A DNA stretch of 64,000 nucleotides, from the NCBI RefSeq assembly GCF_004118265.1, contig NZ_SDHW01000005.1, forward strand, positions 248,001 through 312,000, written 5' to 3'. Positions 15,275 to 24,700 of the stretch are shown piece by piece; position 1 is the first letter of the stretch; every line of letters starts with the position of its first letter. The notes beneath the pieces were generated by a model that was given only the letters and a program-made list of their open reading frames with translations, did not search any database and was not told the DNA's origin. Position numbers and translations under genes: made by a program. The stretch comes from Lacibacter luteus (GTDB lineage: Bacteria; Bacteroidota; Bacteroidia; Chitinophagales; Chitinophagaceae).

Positions 15275-16348
15275 TTAGTAGCGGTAACAAACAGCATTAA
15301 TACTCATGCCTGCTCCAACAGAGGCAAACATAATTACATCACCGGCCATAAGCTGGTGATTTTTTATTTCAGCTTTTCTTACAAGATCATACAGCGTAGG
15401 TATAGTGGCTACCGAACTGTTACCCAGCCAATGAATACTCATTGGCATAATATGTTCGGGTGCGGTATTGATGCCATATAACTTGTACAGGCGGTTAATA
15501 ATCCCTTCATCCATTTTTTCATTTGCCTGGTGAATAAATACTTTCTTCAGTTCATGAATGGATAAACCGCTTTTATCTAAACAATCCTTCATTGCCTGCG
15601 GCACATATTTCATAGCGTATTCATACACTTTCCGCCCTTTCATTTTTATAAAACGTACATGCGGATCACTTTCAGGATAAAACGATGGCCCCATGTTAAT
15701 ATAATTAACCTCTTCGAGTGCATGTGTCTGCACTGATGTGCTTAGTATGCCAGAGCCATTCTCTGTAGTGTTATTGTATTCAATTACAGCTGCACCTGCA
15801 CCATCACTGAAGATCATGCTGTCACGATCGTAAATATCAATTACACGTGACAGAGTTTCTGCACCAACTACCAATGCTTTTTTTGCAATACCGGCTTTAA
15901 AAAAAGCATCGGCTTGTATTACACCTTGTAGCCAGCCGGGACAGCCAAATAAAATATCGTATGCTACGCAGTTGGCATTATGGATACCAAGCTTATGTTT
16001 TACCAATGCTGCCAGCGAAGGAACGGCATCTGTTTGTATCGTATGCTTTAATACATTACCAAAATTATGCGCAACAATTATCTGATCTATTGTTTCAGGA
16101 TCTACACCACTTTTTGTAATTGCTTCTTTGGCAGCAATGGCAGCAATATCGGCCGTACTTAAATCGTCGCTTGTATAACGGCGTTCCTCAATACCTGTAA
16201 TCTGCTTAAACTTTTCAACTACTTCATCAGGCGGAGTAGATAAGGGTGCATGTTCTTCTGTATAAAACAGATGCTTTGCAAAGTCTGCGTTTGTTTGAAC
16301 AACAGGTGGTATATACGAACCTGTACCTGTAATAATGGAGCGTTGCAT
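15275..16348 (-). CDS. 3-oxoacyl-ACP synthase III family protein (FabH-like)
   Basis: A 357-residue thiolase-fold ketosynthase. The catalytic triad is visible: Cys136 in ILFGCPGWLQG, His273 in FIHQANEKM and Asn310 in WLGNSSVAT. FabH condenses acetyl-CoA with malonyl-ACP to start fatty-acid synthesis, but this protein is about 30 residues longer than typical FabH and lies outside any fab cluster, so it may be a specialised paralogue (branched-chain or secondary lipid starter). It starts with ATG; a hairpin separates it from the upstream gene. Confidence 0.88.
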   Translation of the reverse strand: MQRSIITGTGSYIPPVVQTNADFAKHLFYTEEHAPLSTPPDEVVEKFKQITGIEERRYTSDDLSTADIAAIAAKEAITKSGVDPETIDQIIVAHNFGNVLKHTIQTDAVPSLAALVKHKLGIHNANCVAYDILFGCPGWLQGVIQADAFFKAGIAKKALVVGAETLSRVIDIYDRDSMIFSDGAGAAVIEYNNTTENGSGILSTSVQTHALEEVNYINMGPSFYPESDPHVRFIKMKGRKVYEYAMKYVPQAMKDCLDKSGLSIHELKKVFIHQANEKMDEGIINRLYKLYGINTAPEHIMPMSIHWLGNSSVATIPTLYDLVRKAEIKNHQLMAGDVIMFASVGAGMSINAVCYRY

Positions 16349-16369
16349 AAAATATGGTTATCGATAAAA

Positions 16370-16393
16370 AATGCCTGCATTAGTGCAGGCATT
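16370..16393 (-). terminator. terminator of the 16440-16820 gene
   Basis: AATGCCTGCA pairs with TGCAGGCATT (10 bp, 4-nt loop); on the minus strand it is followed by TTTTT. It lies between the hypothetical gene and the ketosynthase. Confidence 0.75.
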
Positions 16394-16439
16394 AGAAAAA
16401 TTATTTGCAATGAGGTATCATTGCTAAAACTTGAAAAGA

Positions 16440-16820
16440 TCATTCGGCTGTATCTGCTTCATCCGTTTCAGTAATTATTTCATTAGTCTCCGATAAAGTT
16501 TCATGTTCCAGCTGTTTAATTGAAAGTGAAAACGCAGTTGTCATCGAAAACTCAATCTTTTTACCTGCAAGTATGCGTTTTGTAGCCTCATCTTCCAGCA
16601 AAAATGCAGCAAACTCTTTTGCAAATGGTGGTTGCTTCATTTGGCCAATCATGCGTGCATTATCCAATTCCAGTTTATTGAAACTATATCTTGTTTTGCG
16701 ACCTCCCGATGCACGTTCAAAATCGGTATGGTTCATTTGCAATAATTGTTCAGTTTGAGCAGATCGTTTCAGTAAAATCTGAATAACGGGTAAATACTTT
16801 CGCCAGGTTTGTGTAAACAT
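16440..16820 (-). CDS. conserved hypothetical protein
   Basis: A 126-residue protein, not recognised. The basic N-terminal half (TWRKYLPVIQILLKRS, DFERASGGRKTRYSF) is followed by an acidic tail (SETNEIITETDEADTAE). It has no signal or membrane segment. I recall similar unassigned short proteins in Chitinophagaceae. It is followed on the same strand by its own terminator and preceded by another small hypothetical gene. Confidence 0.6.
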   Translation of the reverse strand: MFTQTWRKYLPVIQILLKRSAQTEQLLQMNHTDFERASGGRKTRYSFNKLELDNARMIGQMKQPPFAKEFAAFLLEDEATKRILAGKKIEFSMTTAFSLSIKQLEHETLSETNEIITETDEADTAE

Positions 16821-16847
16821 ATTTAGGGGATTAATAAAACAAACAAC

Positions 16848-17096
16848 TCAGATAGCTTCGCTTAATTTAGTAAATTCTGCACCGTTAAAAATACGGGCAA
16901 GGCTTGCATCTTTTGTACGGCTCCATTCTTCTATTTTTGCTTCAGAAACAATTCGCCAAAAATTTTTATTCTTCAGTTCTTCGTAATCGTTGTTGTGGAT
17001 AAAGATACCTTTTACCGTACTTCTTTGCTTAAAAAAAATATTTACTTTTTTACTTTTTCTTGTTTCAATGAACTTTTCAATCATGTCATTCGTCAT
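16848..17096 (-). CDS. small hypothetical protein
   Basis: An 82-residue protein beginning MTNDMIEKFIETRKSKKVNIFFKQRSTVKGIFI and continuing DYEELKNKNFWRIVSEAKIEEW. The pattern of short strands (VNIFFKQRSTVKGIFI) is compatible with an Sm-like or SH3-like fold, but this is a guess. It lies between the RRM gene and another hypothetical on the same strand, with 27-38-bp gaps, so the three may be co-transcribed. Confidence 0.6.
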   Translation of the reverse strand: MTNDMIEKFIETRKSKKVNIFFKQRSTVKGIFIHNNDYEELKNKNFWRIVSEAKIEEWSRTKDASLARIFNGAEFTKLSEAI

Positions 17097-17134
17097 GCTG
17101 CACTTATTTTATTATTAAGAGGTTGAAGTAATAA

Positions 17135-17404
17135 TTACCAACGGTCGTTTCGAGGCCTTTCTTCACGGGGTCTTGCTTCTGTTACCTTAATGGCACGTCC
17201 GTCAACAGTTTTTCCGTTTAATTCTGCAATGGCAGTATTAGCAGCATTGTCATCAGGCATTTCTACAAAACCAAATCCACGACTTTGATTCGTCATTCGA
17301 TCAATTATAACTTTTGCTGATGATACCTGGCCATAAGATGAAAATAACTGGCTTAAATCTGCATCTTTTACAGCAAAGCCTAAATTGGAGACATAAATAT
17401 TCAT
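17135..17404 (-). CDS. RNA-binding protein with one RRM domain
   Basis: An 89-residue single RNA recognition motif protein. RNP2 is NIYVSNLGF at residues 2-10 and RNP1 is SRGFGFVEM near 42-50, followed by AIAELNGKTVDGRAIKV and an arginine-rich tail (EARPREERPRNDRW). It is of the glycine/arginine-rich RRM type found in cyanobacteria and Bacteroidota, often cold-induced. It probably binds single-stranded RNA in the cytoplasm. Start ATG; full length. Confidence 0.93.
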   Translation of the reverse strand: MNIYVSNLGFAVKDADLSQLFSSYGQVSSAKVIIDRMTNQSRGFGFVEMPDDNAANTAIAELNGKTVDGRAIKVTEARPREERPRNDRW

Positions 17405-17598
17405 TCTGATTAATTTGAATGTAAAACGTTGAGCTAAATGCTGGTGTAAAAGAAAAATAAGAGGGACGATGGTATAATTCGCTTACAAAAGATTACTCAA
17501 ATGATTATTGAAGGTAGCCTTTCTTTTTCGTTACTACTGATTTATTTTGAAAGGTGCAAGTACGGAACATCTTAACTTGCCACATTTATAAATACAAT

Positions 17599-17994
17599 AT
17601 GCAGCAACGAATAGCTCAACTGGCCCTGGTAGTAAAAGATTACGATGAAGCCATTGCTTTTTACCGTAATAAATTATTATTCCGTTTAGTGGAGGATACA
17701 GTTTTAAGCGAAACCAAGCGTTGGGTAGTAATGGCACCTCCCGGTAACAGTACTACTTATCTGCTCCTTGCGAAAGCGGCTAATGAGCAGCAGCTGGCAA
17801 GTGTAGGCAACCAAACAGGAGGCAGGGTATTTCTTTTCCTTCATACCGATGATCTTATGCGTGATTATGAACGTATGAAAGCCGAGGGAGTAAACTTTGT
17901 GCGTGAGCCTTCGATTGAAGCCTTTGGCAAAGTAGCTGTATTTGAAGACCTCTATGGTACGCTTTGGGATATGATTGAACCGGGGGAAAAGTAA
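17599..17994 (+). CDS. VOC (glyoxalase/dioxygenase-like) protein
   Basis: A 131-residue protein from the ATG at 17599 (MQQRIAQLALVVKDYDEAIAFY). It has the two babbab half-sites of the vicinal oxygen chelate fold: LALVVKDYDEAIAFYRNKL in the first half and RVFLFLHTDDLMRDYERMKAEGV plus AVFEDLYGTLWDMIEP in the second. Candidate metal ligands are the conserved H/E positions, with E in the closing LWDMIEP segment. Substrate unknown. An upstream start at 17554 is less likely because it adds residues unlike the family. Confidence 0.85.
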   Translation: MQQRIAQLALVVKDYDEAIAFYRNKLLFRLVEDTVLSETKRWVVMAPPGNSTTYLLLAKAANEQQLASVGNQTGGRVFLFLHTDDLMRDYERMKAEGVNFVREPSIEAFGKVAVFEDLYGTLWDMIEPGEK

Positions 17995-18000
17995 AAGGCA

Positions 18001-18075
18001 GAAGGAAAAAAAATCAAGAAAAACCAAGGAGCTGGATCCAATGCCCAATGTTCAAAAAACAATCCCGATAATTAT
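18001..18075. repeat. degenerate AATCAAG/CCAATGCCCAA-type repeat, left arm
   Basis: Contains AAAATCAAGAAAAACCAAGG and GGATCCAATGCCCAATG. A related sequence in the opposite orientation lies at about 18880-18950, so the Nudix gene is flanked by inverted degenerate repeats of a purine-rich type seen between genes in this phylum. Confidence 0.45.
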
Positions 18076-18167
18076 CGTAACCAAGATCCAAGGGCATCTG
18101 AGTTATTTGTACCTCCGTTCTGTGTGTTAAAGCATTGTAAGCAAGGCGAACGATCAAACCCAAAAAC

Positions 18168-18785
18168 TCAAACCTTCTCCAATACATCCCTTATCGATGG
18201 AAATGTATCGTTTAGATATTGCTCAATCTCTTTTTTTTTCACCCATTTAATTTCTAAGATATCTTCTTCTGTTTGCGGCTTGGTGGTTTGTGGTCCCTTC
18301 ACCTTCATTTTATACCAATGCGAATCTTTAAGTATGTGTTTACCAAATTCGTTATAAGTATGATAGGTAATAGTGATAAGTTTTTTTAATTCCGGTTGTT
18401 GCAAACCTGTTTCTTCCTCTACTTCCCGTACGGCACATTGCTCAATTGTTTCACCCGGGTCCAGTTTGCCCTTAGGCAGATCCCATTTACCTCTTCGGTA
18501 GATGAGGAGGTATTCGCCTTTTTCGTTTTCAACAAGTCCCCCCGCTGCAGTTATTAATGTAAAATGTTTGAAAAATACTTTCCTCAATTCATCGAGATTG
18601 GAATGAAGCAGTATGCCTGCATGAAACTCTTCTTTTGCAATTTCATGCAATAATGATTTAATGGCGTGGCCCGATATTTCATCTATAAAAACCGCATCGG
18701 GGTGATGCCTGTATTCTTCAACCGTTTCATCCAATTCATTGCAGAGGAAAACCGGTTTGTCGCCAAAATAGATTTTGATATACAT
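18168..18785 (-). CDS. Nudix hydrolase
   Basis: A 205-residue protein with a complete Nudix box near residues 104-126: GKLDPGETIEQCAV followed by REVEEETGL (G-x5-E-x7-R-E-U-x-E-E-x-G-U). Nudix enzymes cleave nucleoside diphosphate derivatives with Mg2+. The N-terminal 70 residues (MYIKIYFGDKPVFLC, IDEISGHAIKSLL) form an extension not found in minimal Nudix proteins and could set substrate preference. The C-terminal half contains KVKGPQTTKPQTEEDILEIKWV. ATG start; monocistronic. Confidence 0.9.
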   Translation of the reverse strand: MYIKIYFGDKPVFLCNELDETVEEYRHHPDAVFIDEISGHAIKSLLHEIAKEEFHAGILLHSNLDELRKVFFKHFTLITAAGGLVENEKGEYLLIYRRGKWDLPKGKLDPGETIEQCAVREVEEETGLQQPELKKLITITYHTYNEFGKHILKDSHWYKMKVKGPQTTKPQTEEDILEIKWVKKKEIEQYLNDTFPSIRDVLEKV

Positions 18786-18984
18786 GCAGGGTTTAAGGTT
18801 TGGGTTGCAAGTTACGTGTTACAGGTTGCATGTTTAAGGTTTCAGGTTGCAGGCTGCTTTTGCTTTGCGTTTTCTTTTTTGTCTTTGGGTTTTCTTCTTG
18901 ATCCTTGTGCCTTTTCTTATTATTTGGATTTTGGGCATTGGTTTTTCTTAAGCCTTACACCTTTAGTCTTCTCGCTTGTTCCCC
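18786..18984. repeat. degenerate short repeats upstream of pyrE
   Basis: Begins with imperfect iterations of GGTTGCAGG / GTTACAGGTTGCA / GGTTTAAGG (about 18788-18860), then a T-rich stretch with GGATTTTGGGCATTGG that mirrors the segment at 18010-18060. No gene is seen. It probably expanded by slippage. Confidence 0.5.
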
Positions 18985-18992
18985 TACCTTTG
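18985..18992 (+). promoter_or_regulatory. putative -7 box of pyrE
   Basis: TACCTTTG, an exact TAnnTTTG match, only 4 bp (CCGC) before the pyrE ATG. It implies a leaderless or nearly leaderless mRNA. Confidence 0.45.
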
Positions 18993-18996
18993 CCGC

Positions 18997-19632
18997 ATGA
19001 CAAATGAACAAGCTGTAGCCGAGAAACTGTTACAAGTTAAGGCCATCCGGTTAAATGTAAAAGAGCCCTTTACCTGGGCAAGTGGCTGGAAAAGTCCTAT
19101 TTATTGCGATAACCGGAAGGTGTTATCGTTTCCGCATGTGCGTGAGTTTATAAAAAGCGAAATGTGCAATGTTATTTTCGAACAGTTTCCTGATGCAGAA
19201 TTACTGGCGGGTGTTGCTACGGCAGGTATTGCCTGGGGTGCAATGGCAGCCGATCAGTTGAAATTGCCGTATATCTATGTTCGTCCAAAACCAAAGGAGC
19301 ATGGGTTGGGTAATCAGATAGAAGGCGCCTACGAGCCCGGACAGAAAGTAGTGGTTATTGAAGATCTTATTTCTACCGGTAAAAGCAGTCTGCAGGTGGT
19401 TGATGTGTTGAAAGCTGCCGGTGTGGATGTGATTGGCATGGTTTCAATTTTTAACTACGGTTTTGACGCAGCCAAAAATGCTTTTGCAACAGCAGCTGTA
19501 GAGTATAAATCGCTCACTAATTACCCAACGCTTATTCAGCTGGCAATTGATAAACAGATTGTGGAAGCAGGCGAACAGGAAGTTTTGTTAAAATGGAGTG
19601 CCGATCCCGCCAATTGGAAGGGAATGGAGTAA
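18997..19632 (+). CDS. pyrE: orotate phosphoribosyltransferase
   Basis: A 211-residue enzyme of de novo pyrimidine synthesis that joins orotate to PRPP to give OMP. The PRPP-binding motif is VVVIEDLISTGKSS (about 119-132); other family features are FTWASGWKSPIYCDNRKVLS near the N-terminus and YIYVRPKPKEHGLGNQIEG carrying the catalytic-loop lysines. The ATG at 18997 gives the usual length; the TACCTTTG box just upstream makes an earlier start unlikely. It is followed 20 bp after its stop by the HMA-domain gene. Confidence 0.95.
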   Translation: MTNEQAVAEKLLQVKAIRLNVKEPFTWASGWKSPIYCDNRKVLSFPHVREFIKSEMCNVIFEQFPDAELLAGVATAGIAWGAMAADQLKLPYIYVRPKPKEHGLGNQIEGAYEPGQKVVVIEDLISTGKSSLQVVDVLKAAGVDVIGMVSIFNYGFDAAKNAFATAAVEYKSLTNYPTLIQLAIDKQIVEAGEQEVLLKWSADPANWKGME

Positions 19633-19652
19633 TTTCAGCTAAAATTCAACAG

Positions 19653-20012
19653 ATGAAAACATTCTTCAGCGTACTCTTTCTGGCTCTTGCAGTTACAGTT
19701 TCGGCCCAGTACAAAAAGCCAATTATTGCACAAATTAAAACACCACAGGCTCAATGTACCGAGTGTAAAGAGCGTATTGAAAAGTTTATGAAATCGGAAG
19801 AAGGGGTAGTGAAAGTGTTAGTAGACATCCGTAAAAAGATCACAACCGTCACCTTTGCTCCCGACCGTACAAATATTGAAAATGTAAAAACAGCCATCGC
19901 CAATCTCGGTTTCGATGCCGATGATGTGGTAGCGGAGCCCGAACAATACAAACGCTTACCCATTTGCTGCAAACGTGAATCGGATGGAGGTGGGCCTCCC
20001 AAGAAACAGTAA
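19653..20012 (+). CDS. exported heavy-metal-associated (HMA) domain protein
   Basis: A 119-residue protein from the ATG at 19653, with a cleavable signal peptide (MKTFFSVLFLALAVTVSAQ). The mature part is one HMA-like ferredoxin fold with the metal-binding C-T-E-C in AQCTECKERIEKF, then GVVKVLVDIRKKITTVTF and a helix ending NLGFDADDV. A second cysteine pair lies near the C-terminus (LPICCKRES). It likely binds Cu or a similar soft metal in the periplasm. The close spacing to pyrE suggests co-transcription without an obvious functional tie; a terminator follows. Confidence 0.85.
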   Translation: MKTFFSVLFLALAVTVSAQYKKPIIAQIKTPQAQCTECKERIEKFMKSEEGVVKVLVDIRKKITTVTFAPDRTNIENVKTAIANLGFDADDVVAEPEQYKRLPICCKRESDGGGPPKKQ

Positions 20013-20030
20013 ATGATGTTTAAAATAGTT

Positions 20031-20058
20031 AGCCCCGTCTGTTCGACGGGGCTTTTTT
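20031..20058 (+). terminator. rho-independent terminator after the HMA gene
   Basis: AGCCCCGTC pairs with GACGGGGCT (9 bp, 5-nt loop) followed by six T. The remaining gap to 20299 holds no gene I can support. Confidence 0.9.
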
Positions 20059-20299
20059 ATGTCTCTGAATTTCTGCTTTGATTGAAAGTTAGGTGGAGAT
20101 TCTGCCTCTTTTCGGAAGATAATTAAAGGAAAAACTCGTTTCAAAGCCGGTGCGAAATAGCTGATCCAAGTCGAATAAAAATCCTGCAGATGAAACTAAT
20201 TCCCCAAACAATGCCAGTTCGTTTTCTATTTTAAAAAGACTTAGAACGTCTCTTTATCAGTTTTATCAGCAATCTCAATGAAAGATTTTCATCCCCAAT

Positions 20300-20761
20300 T
20301 TATGGCCTTGGCTCAAACATACCCACTTCGTGTTTGCCCTCGTAGGCTAACGGAATGGTTTTAAAAAGTCCGCCAACGCCAGCCCGGATCGTGCCTGTTG
20401 CACGTACGGTAACCTCCTTACTCGAAATGGCCGACCATGCATTTTTGAAGATATTCTTCATATCAGTTTGGATGCGGAGTGGAATCACAAAATCTGACTT
20501 TCTGGCAACTTTGATCAGAGTGTCGCTCAAGGCTCTCCCCAAAAAAACGTCGTCCACATAAACATCAGCCTCAGTATGGTTAACCTGGAAACCTATACGA
20601 TTAGGATTGTTATACACCAATTCCATGTACACTGTTGTTTGATTAAACCCGATCGACTCGAGCCGGAGATTTTGAAAATCCTTGTACTCTGGAATTTTAA
20701 AAGGGTTGCAGGATGAGAAGCCAAGTATTAAAAGTAGCAGGGTGGGGAGAAATCGTAACAC
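20300..20761 (-). CDS. LEA14-like (WHy domain) lipoprotein
   Basis: A 153-residue lipoprotein with a GTG start. The signal MLRFLPTLLLLILGFSSC ends in the lipobox cysteine. The mature protein resembles the LEA type 2/WHy domain: LRLESIGFNQTTVYMELVYNNPNRIGFQV with the conserved NPN, then ADVYVDDVFLG and a later VRATGTI strand. Such proteins are stress-associated beta-sandwich domains attached to a membrane; no enzymatic role is known. Monocistronic; a long AT-rich gap lies upstream. Confidence 0.8.
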   Translation of the reverse strand: MLRFLPTLLLLILGFSSCNPFKIPEYKDFQNLRLESIGFNQTTVYMELVYNNPNRIGFQVNHTEADVYVDDVFLGRALSDTLIKVARKSDFVIPLRIQTDMKNIFKNAWSAISSKEVTVRATGTIRAGVGGLFKTIPLAYEGKHEVGMFEPRP

Positions 20762-21056
20762 GTAAAAATGGTTTGCTGCAAATTAAGCGATGCTGTTGAT
20801 ATTTCTTTCAGAAGCTTTCGCAGAACCTCTTAATTTTGAACTAAAATCGTTAGCCGAAGAAACAAAACCAAAACAATAAAACGCAAGCAAATAAATGTAG
20901 TTGATAAAATAGAATAAAAGTTATTGTTATTAAATAAGTTAAGTAAAATTTATTGATTATTAATAATATACAAATTAGCGCTTAAAATTGTTAAAAGGCT
21001 GGTGATTTATAAGCATGATATAAAGCAAAGAAAGAGGATTAAAATAGTTTAATAAA
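20762..21056. other. AT-rich intergenic region between divergent genes
   Basis: A 295-bp stretch between the LEA-like gene (minus) and the WbqC gene (plus), strongly AT-rich at 20930-21056 with TTAATAATATACAAATTAG. It should hold both promoters, but I see no clear -33/-7 pair. Confidence 0.4.
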
Positions 21057-21656
21057 ATGATTGATTTACAATATTTTGGGGATATTATTTTGTATTTAAA
21101 ATTTACACAAAATACAAATGTTAAAATATCTCCATATAAGAACTACCAAAGATCGTTGAAATTGAACCGAATGAGGTTGATGGGAGCAAATGGTCCACTC
21201 CTCCTTACGGTGCCGTTAGAGGGCGGTAGAGACCAACAGGCAGCATTGAAGGATTTACGGATCTCGTATGCCGAACCCTGGCAACGGATCCATTGGCGGG
21301 GCATTCACGACAATTATCGGAAAGCTCCATGGTTCGATGACTACGCTCCCGGGCTGGAAGAGTTATTCCGGAAGCAGGAGAAATTTCTCTACGACTTGAA
21401 TCTGAAAACCACCGAATGGGTGTTAAAACGGCTGAAACTAAATGTTGACTTTTTGACAGAAAATAAAAACAAAAGAGAAGAAGTGCTCGCAACTACACAG
21501 GAGGAAAGTGAGCGTATTGTTCCCGAAAACTGGCCGGTTTATCAACAGGTTTTTTCTGAGCGACATGGGTTTGCCCCCAATCTCGGTATTCTCGATTTGC
21601 TGCTTTGCGAGGGACCGCTTGCTGTTCAGTATTTAAAAAAATTGCAACAGCAGTAA
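21057..21656 (+). CDS. WbqC family protein
   Basis: A 199-residue protein of the WbqC-like family. The conserved KISPYKNYQRSLKLNRMRLMGANGPLLLTVPL segment corresponds to the family core around residues 25-55, followed by HWRGIHDNYRKAPWFDDYAPGLEELF. Named after a gene in O-antigen clusters; members are thought to take part in surface polysaccharide or glycan modification, without a proven reaction. Cytoplasmic. The usual N-terminal YLP/YF segment is represented by DLQYFGDIILYLKF. No polysaccharide genes are adjacent. Confidence 0.82.
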   Translation: MIDLQYFGDIILYLKFTQNTNVKISPYKNYQRSLKLNRMRLMGANGPLLLTVPLEGGRDQQAALKDLRISYAEPWQRIHWRGIHDNYRKAPWFDDYAPGLEELFRKQEKFLYDLNLKTTEWVLKRLKLNVDFLTENKNKREEVLATTQEESERIVPENWPVYQQVFSERHGFAPNLGILDLLLCEGPLAVQYLKKLQQQ

Positions 21657-21788
21657 AAAGTTTACTGCCAATTAAACGTCAAAAGAGTTTTCTCGTCTTA
21701 ACCAACTTGACGAAGAATTGCTGACCTGAATGAAGTTACCGACCATTTAATCATTAACTTGTAACCCGCTCTTCAGGCTGCTTAAAAA

Positions 21789-24700
21789 ATGAGAATATTC
21801 TTCTGCTTAATTTTTACTGTACTCTTTGGTACCCAACTTTTGCATGCACAGGATTTTTCTAACCGTGGCAAAGATTTCTGGATTGCTTATCCTTCGCATA
21901 TTGATGGTACTAATTCGGTGATGGGTTTATATATTACCTCCGATCAAAATGCTTCCGGTACAATTAAAGTGGGGGCAACGTCTATTTCATTTACGGTTAC
22001 AGCCAACACAATTACACGTAAATTTTTAGGTCCGAATGCAGCAGGCGATGCGCCCAATACCGGTGTACATTTAACAGCACAGGACGGTATTGAGGTTGGA
22101 AAGGGTATTCGGGTAACTTCGGATAAGCCGGTTGTGGTGTACGCACACATCATCCGTTCAGCCCGGTCTGGAGCAACCCTTGTGCTGCCGGTTTCGGTTT
22201 TAAGTAAAGAATATATATTACCCAGCTACCGTAATGTTGGTACAAGTGCAAGCTTTGGAGAACTGGCAGTAGTAGCAACCGATACCAATACAGTTGTTGA
22301 AATTACCCCTGCTGTTACCAGTCGCTCGGGAAGCAGAGCTGCGGGAGTTCCGTACACAATCACATTAGCGAATCCGGGTGATGTTTATCAGGTTCAGTTT
22401 CAGCAGAATGCTGATATCTCCGGTACGATAGTGCGCTCAATTGCCGCCAATGGCATAAAGTGTAAAAAAATTGCGGTGTTTTCGGCCACTACATGGTCGG
22501 CTTTTGATTGTACGACGCCTGTTGCCTCGGGGGGGGATAACCTCTTTCAGCAACCTTTTCCAACAACTTCCTGGGGTAAGAACTTTTTAACAGCTCCATT
22601 TTTCAATAATGCTTCCAACAGAGATATCATCCGGGTGTTTGTAAGAGATCCGTCAACAGTTGTTCAAAAAACAGAAGCTGGAGTTACAACAACACTTACC
22701 GGTTTAGTAAATGGCTCCTATTATGAGTACACAACAGGTAACCCAACCGCCATCAGTGCCGATAAACCGGCTTCGGTGGTAATGTATATCCGTTCGCAAA
22801 CATGCCAATCGCCTGCTGTTAATACCGATCCGGAGATGGTGATCATTAATCCCGTTGAGCAGACCATTAACGATATTACCGTGTTTTCAGCTCACCAGAA
22901 TTTTGTACCAACCGGGCAAAGTCAGGTGAGTAATCATTACCTGAATATTATTATTAAAACAGCAGCAGCCCCGTCTTTTCGAATCAGTGGTGTTGCACCA
23001 ACAGCCGCATTTACACCCATTCCCGGTACGGCTTATTCTTACCTGCGTGAAGATGTTACTGCAAGATCTGCTACCAATCCCGTGCATAGTTTAAAGGCCG
23101 ATTCTGCATTTATCGCTATTGCGTACGGTTTTGGCAACGTAGAATCGTACGGCTACAATGCAGGTACCAATGTGAAAGACCTCTTTCAGTTTATTGATAC
23201 CAAAAACTCGTTAGGTACAGCGCCTTTTCCGGCAGCATGTATCAATTCGCCTTTTAATTTCTCTATAACATTCCCTTATCAACCCGACTCTATCCGTTGG
23301 GATTTTGGAACTTTGTTTCCTGCTGTATCGTATACCTCACCCATACCCGACACCAGCTATATGATCAGTGGCAGGATGGTTTATCGTTTTCGAATAACAC
23401 AAACTTATGCCATTCCTACTGCAGGAACATATACGGTGAAAGTGTATGCCCGTAACCCGTTGGGCGATGGTTGCAGCAGTGACCAGGAAATTGAATTTGA
23501 TCTGCAGGTGTTCAACCCACCCACTACAGATTTTACTTACAATTCAACCGGTTGTACCGATTCGGCCGTTGTATTTACTTCCAATACAAATTCCGGTGGT
23601 AGGCCCATCATCAAACATTACTGGGATTTTGGTGATGGTACTACAGGAAGTGTGGCCAATCCATCAAAAACCTATCTCAACCCCGGAACTTACACTGTTA
23701 AATATGTAGCGTTAACCGATATTGGCTGTATCAGCGATACTGTAACAAAAACCATCACACTTACAAAAATCCCTGTTGCCAAATTCGGCATTTTGGATTC
23801 TTTATGTGTAGGCAAGGTGCTAACCTTCCGTGATTCATCTTCTTTATCGGGTGGTTTTGGCTCCATTACCAACTGGAACTGGAATACCGGCGTAGGCAAC
23901 CCGATCAATAATACATCCTCTGCAGACATAACGCCAACGTACGCTGCAACCGGAACATACACTGCAAGTTTGCAGTTGCGTACCAACACGGGTTGTTACA
24001 GTCCGGTTTATCAAAAGTCAATTACTATCAGACCAAAGCCAACAGTTGATTTTACATTGTCGCATGGTTGTTTGCCCAACCCTGTAATTAACTTCAACAG
24101 CACATCAACAATTGCAGATGGTACACAGGCAGGGTTTAAATATTTATGGAATTTTGGCGATGCTGCAAGTGGCGCATTAAATACAGCAACAGTACAAAGT
24201 CCTTCGCATGGTTATCCATCCGTTGGTCCGTTTAATGTACAATTGAAAGTAACATCGATGTATGGATGTATTGATTCAGTTACGAAAGTTGCCGATAAAA
24301 TTTATCCGCAACCTAAAGCCGATTTTACGGCACCTGCAGAGGTATGCTGGCAAACAGCCATTACGTTTACCGATGCTTCGAACGGTTTTACACATCCCGT
24401 AACAAAATGGGAGTGGAGGTTTAGTGATGGCACATCATCAACACAAAAAAATCCGGTAAAGAATTTTACAAATCCCGGCACTTATACGGCAACATTGTGG
24501 GTGTTTACCGATCAGAATTGTGTGAGTGATACCGTAATAAAAACGGTTGTGATTAATCCATGGCCTACAGCAAACTTTACCACCAGTGCTGTTTTGTGTG
24601 AAAAGAATGTGCTGACGTTTACAAATACGTCAGTTGCAAATGCGGGCAACATTACAAGAGCTTTTTGGGATTTTGGTGATGGTAATACAGCCAATGTAAA

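Noticed and set aside
20300-20761. start codon at an ATG within the LEA-like gene
   Set aside because: A GTG at 20761 is required to include the lipobox signal, which is complete and well placed.
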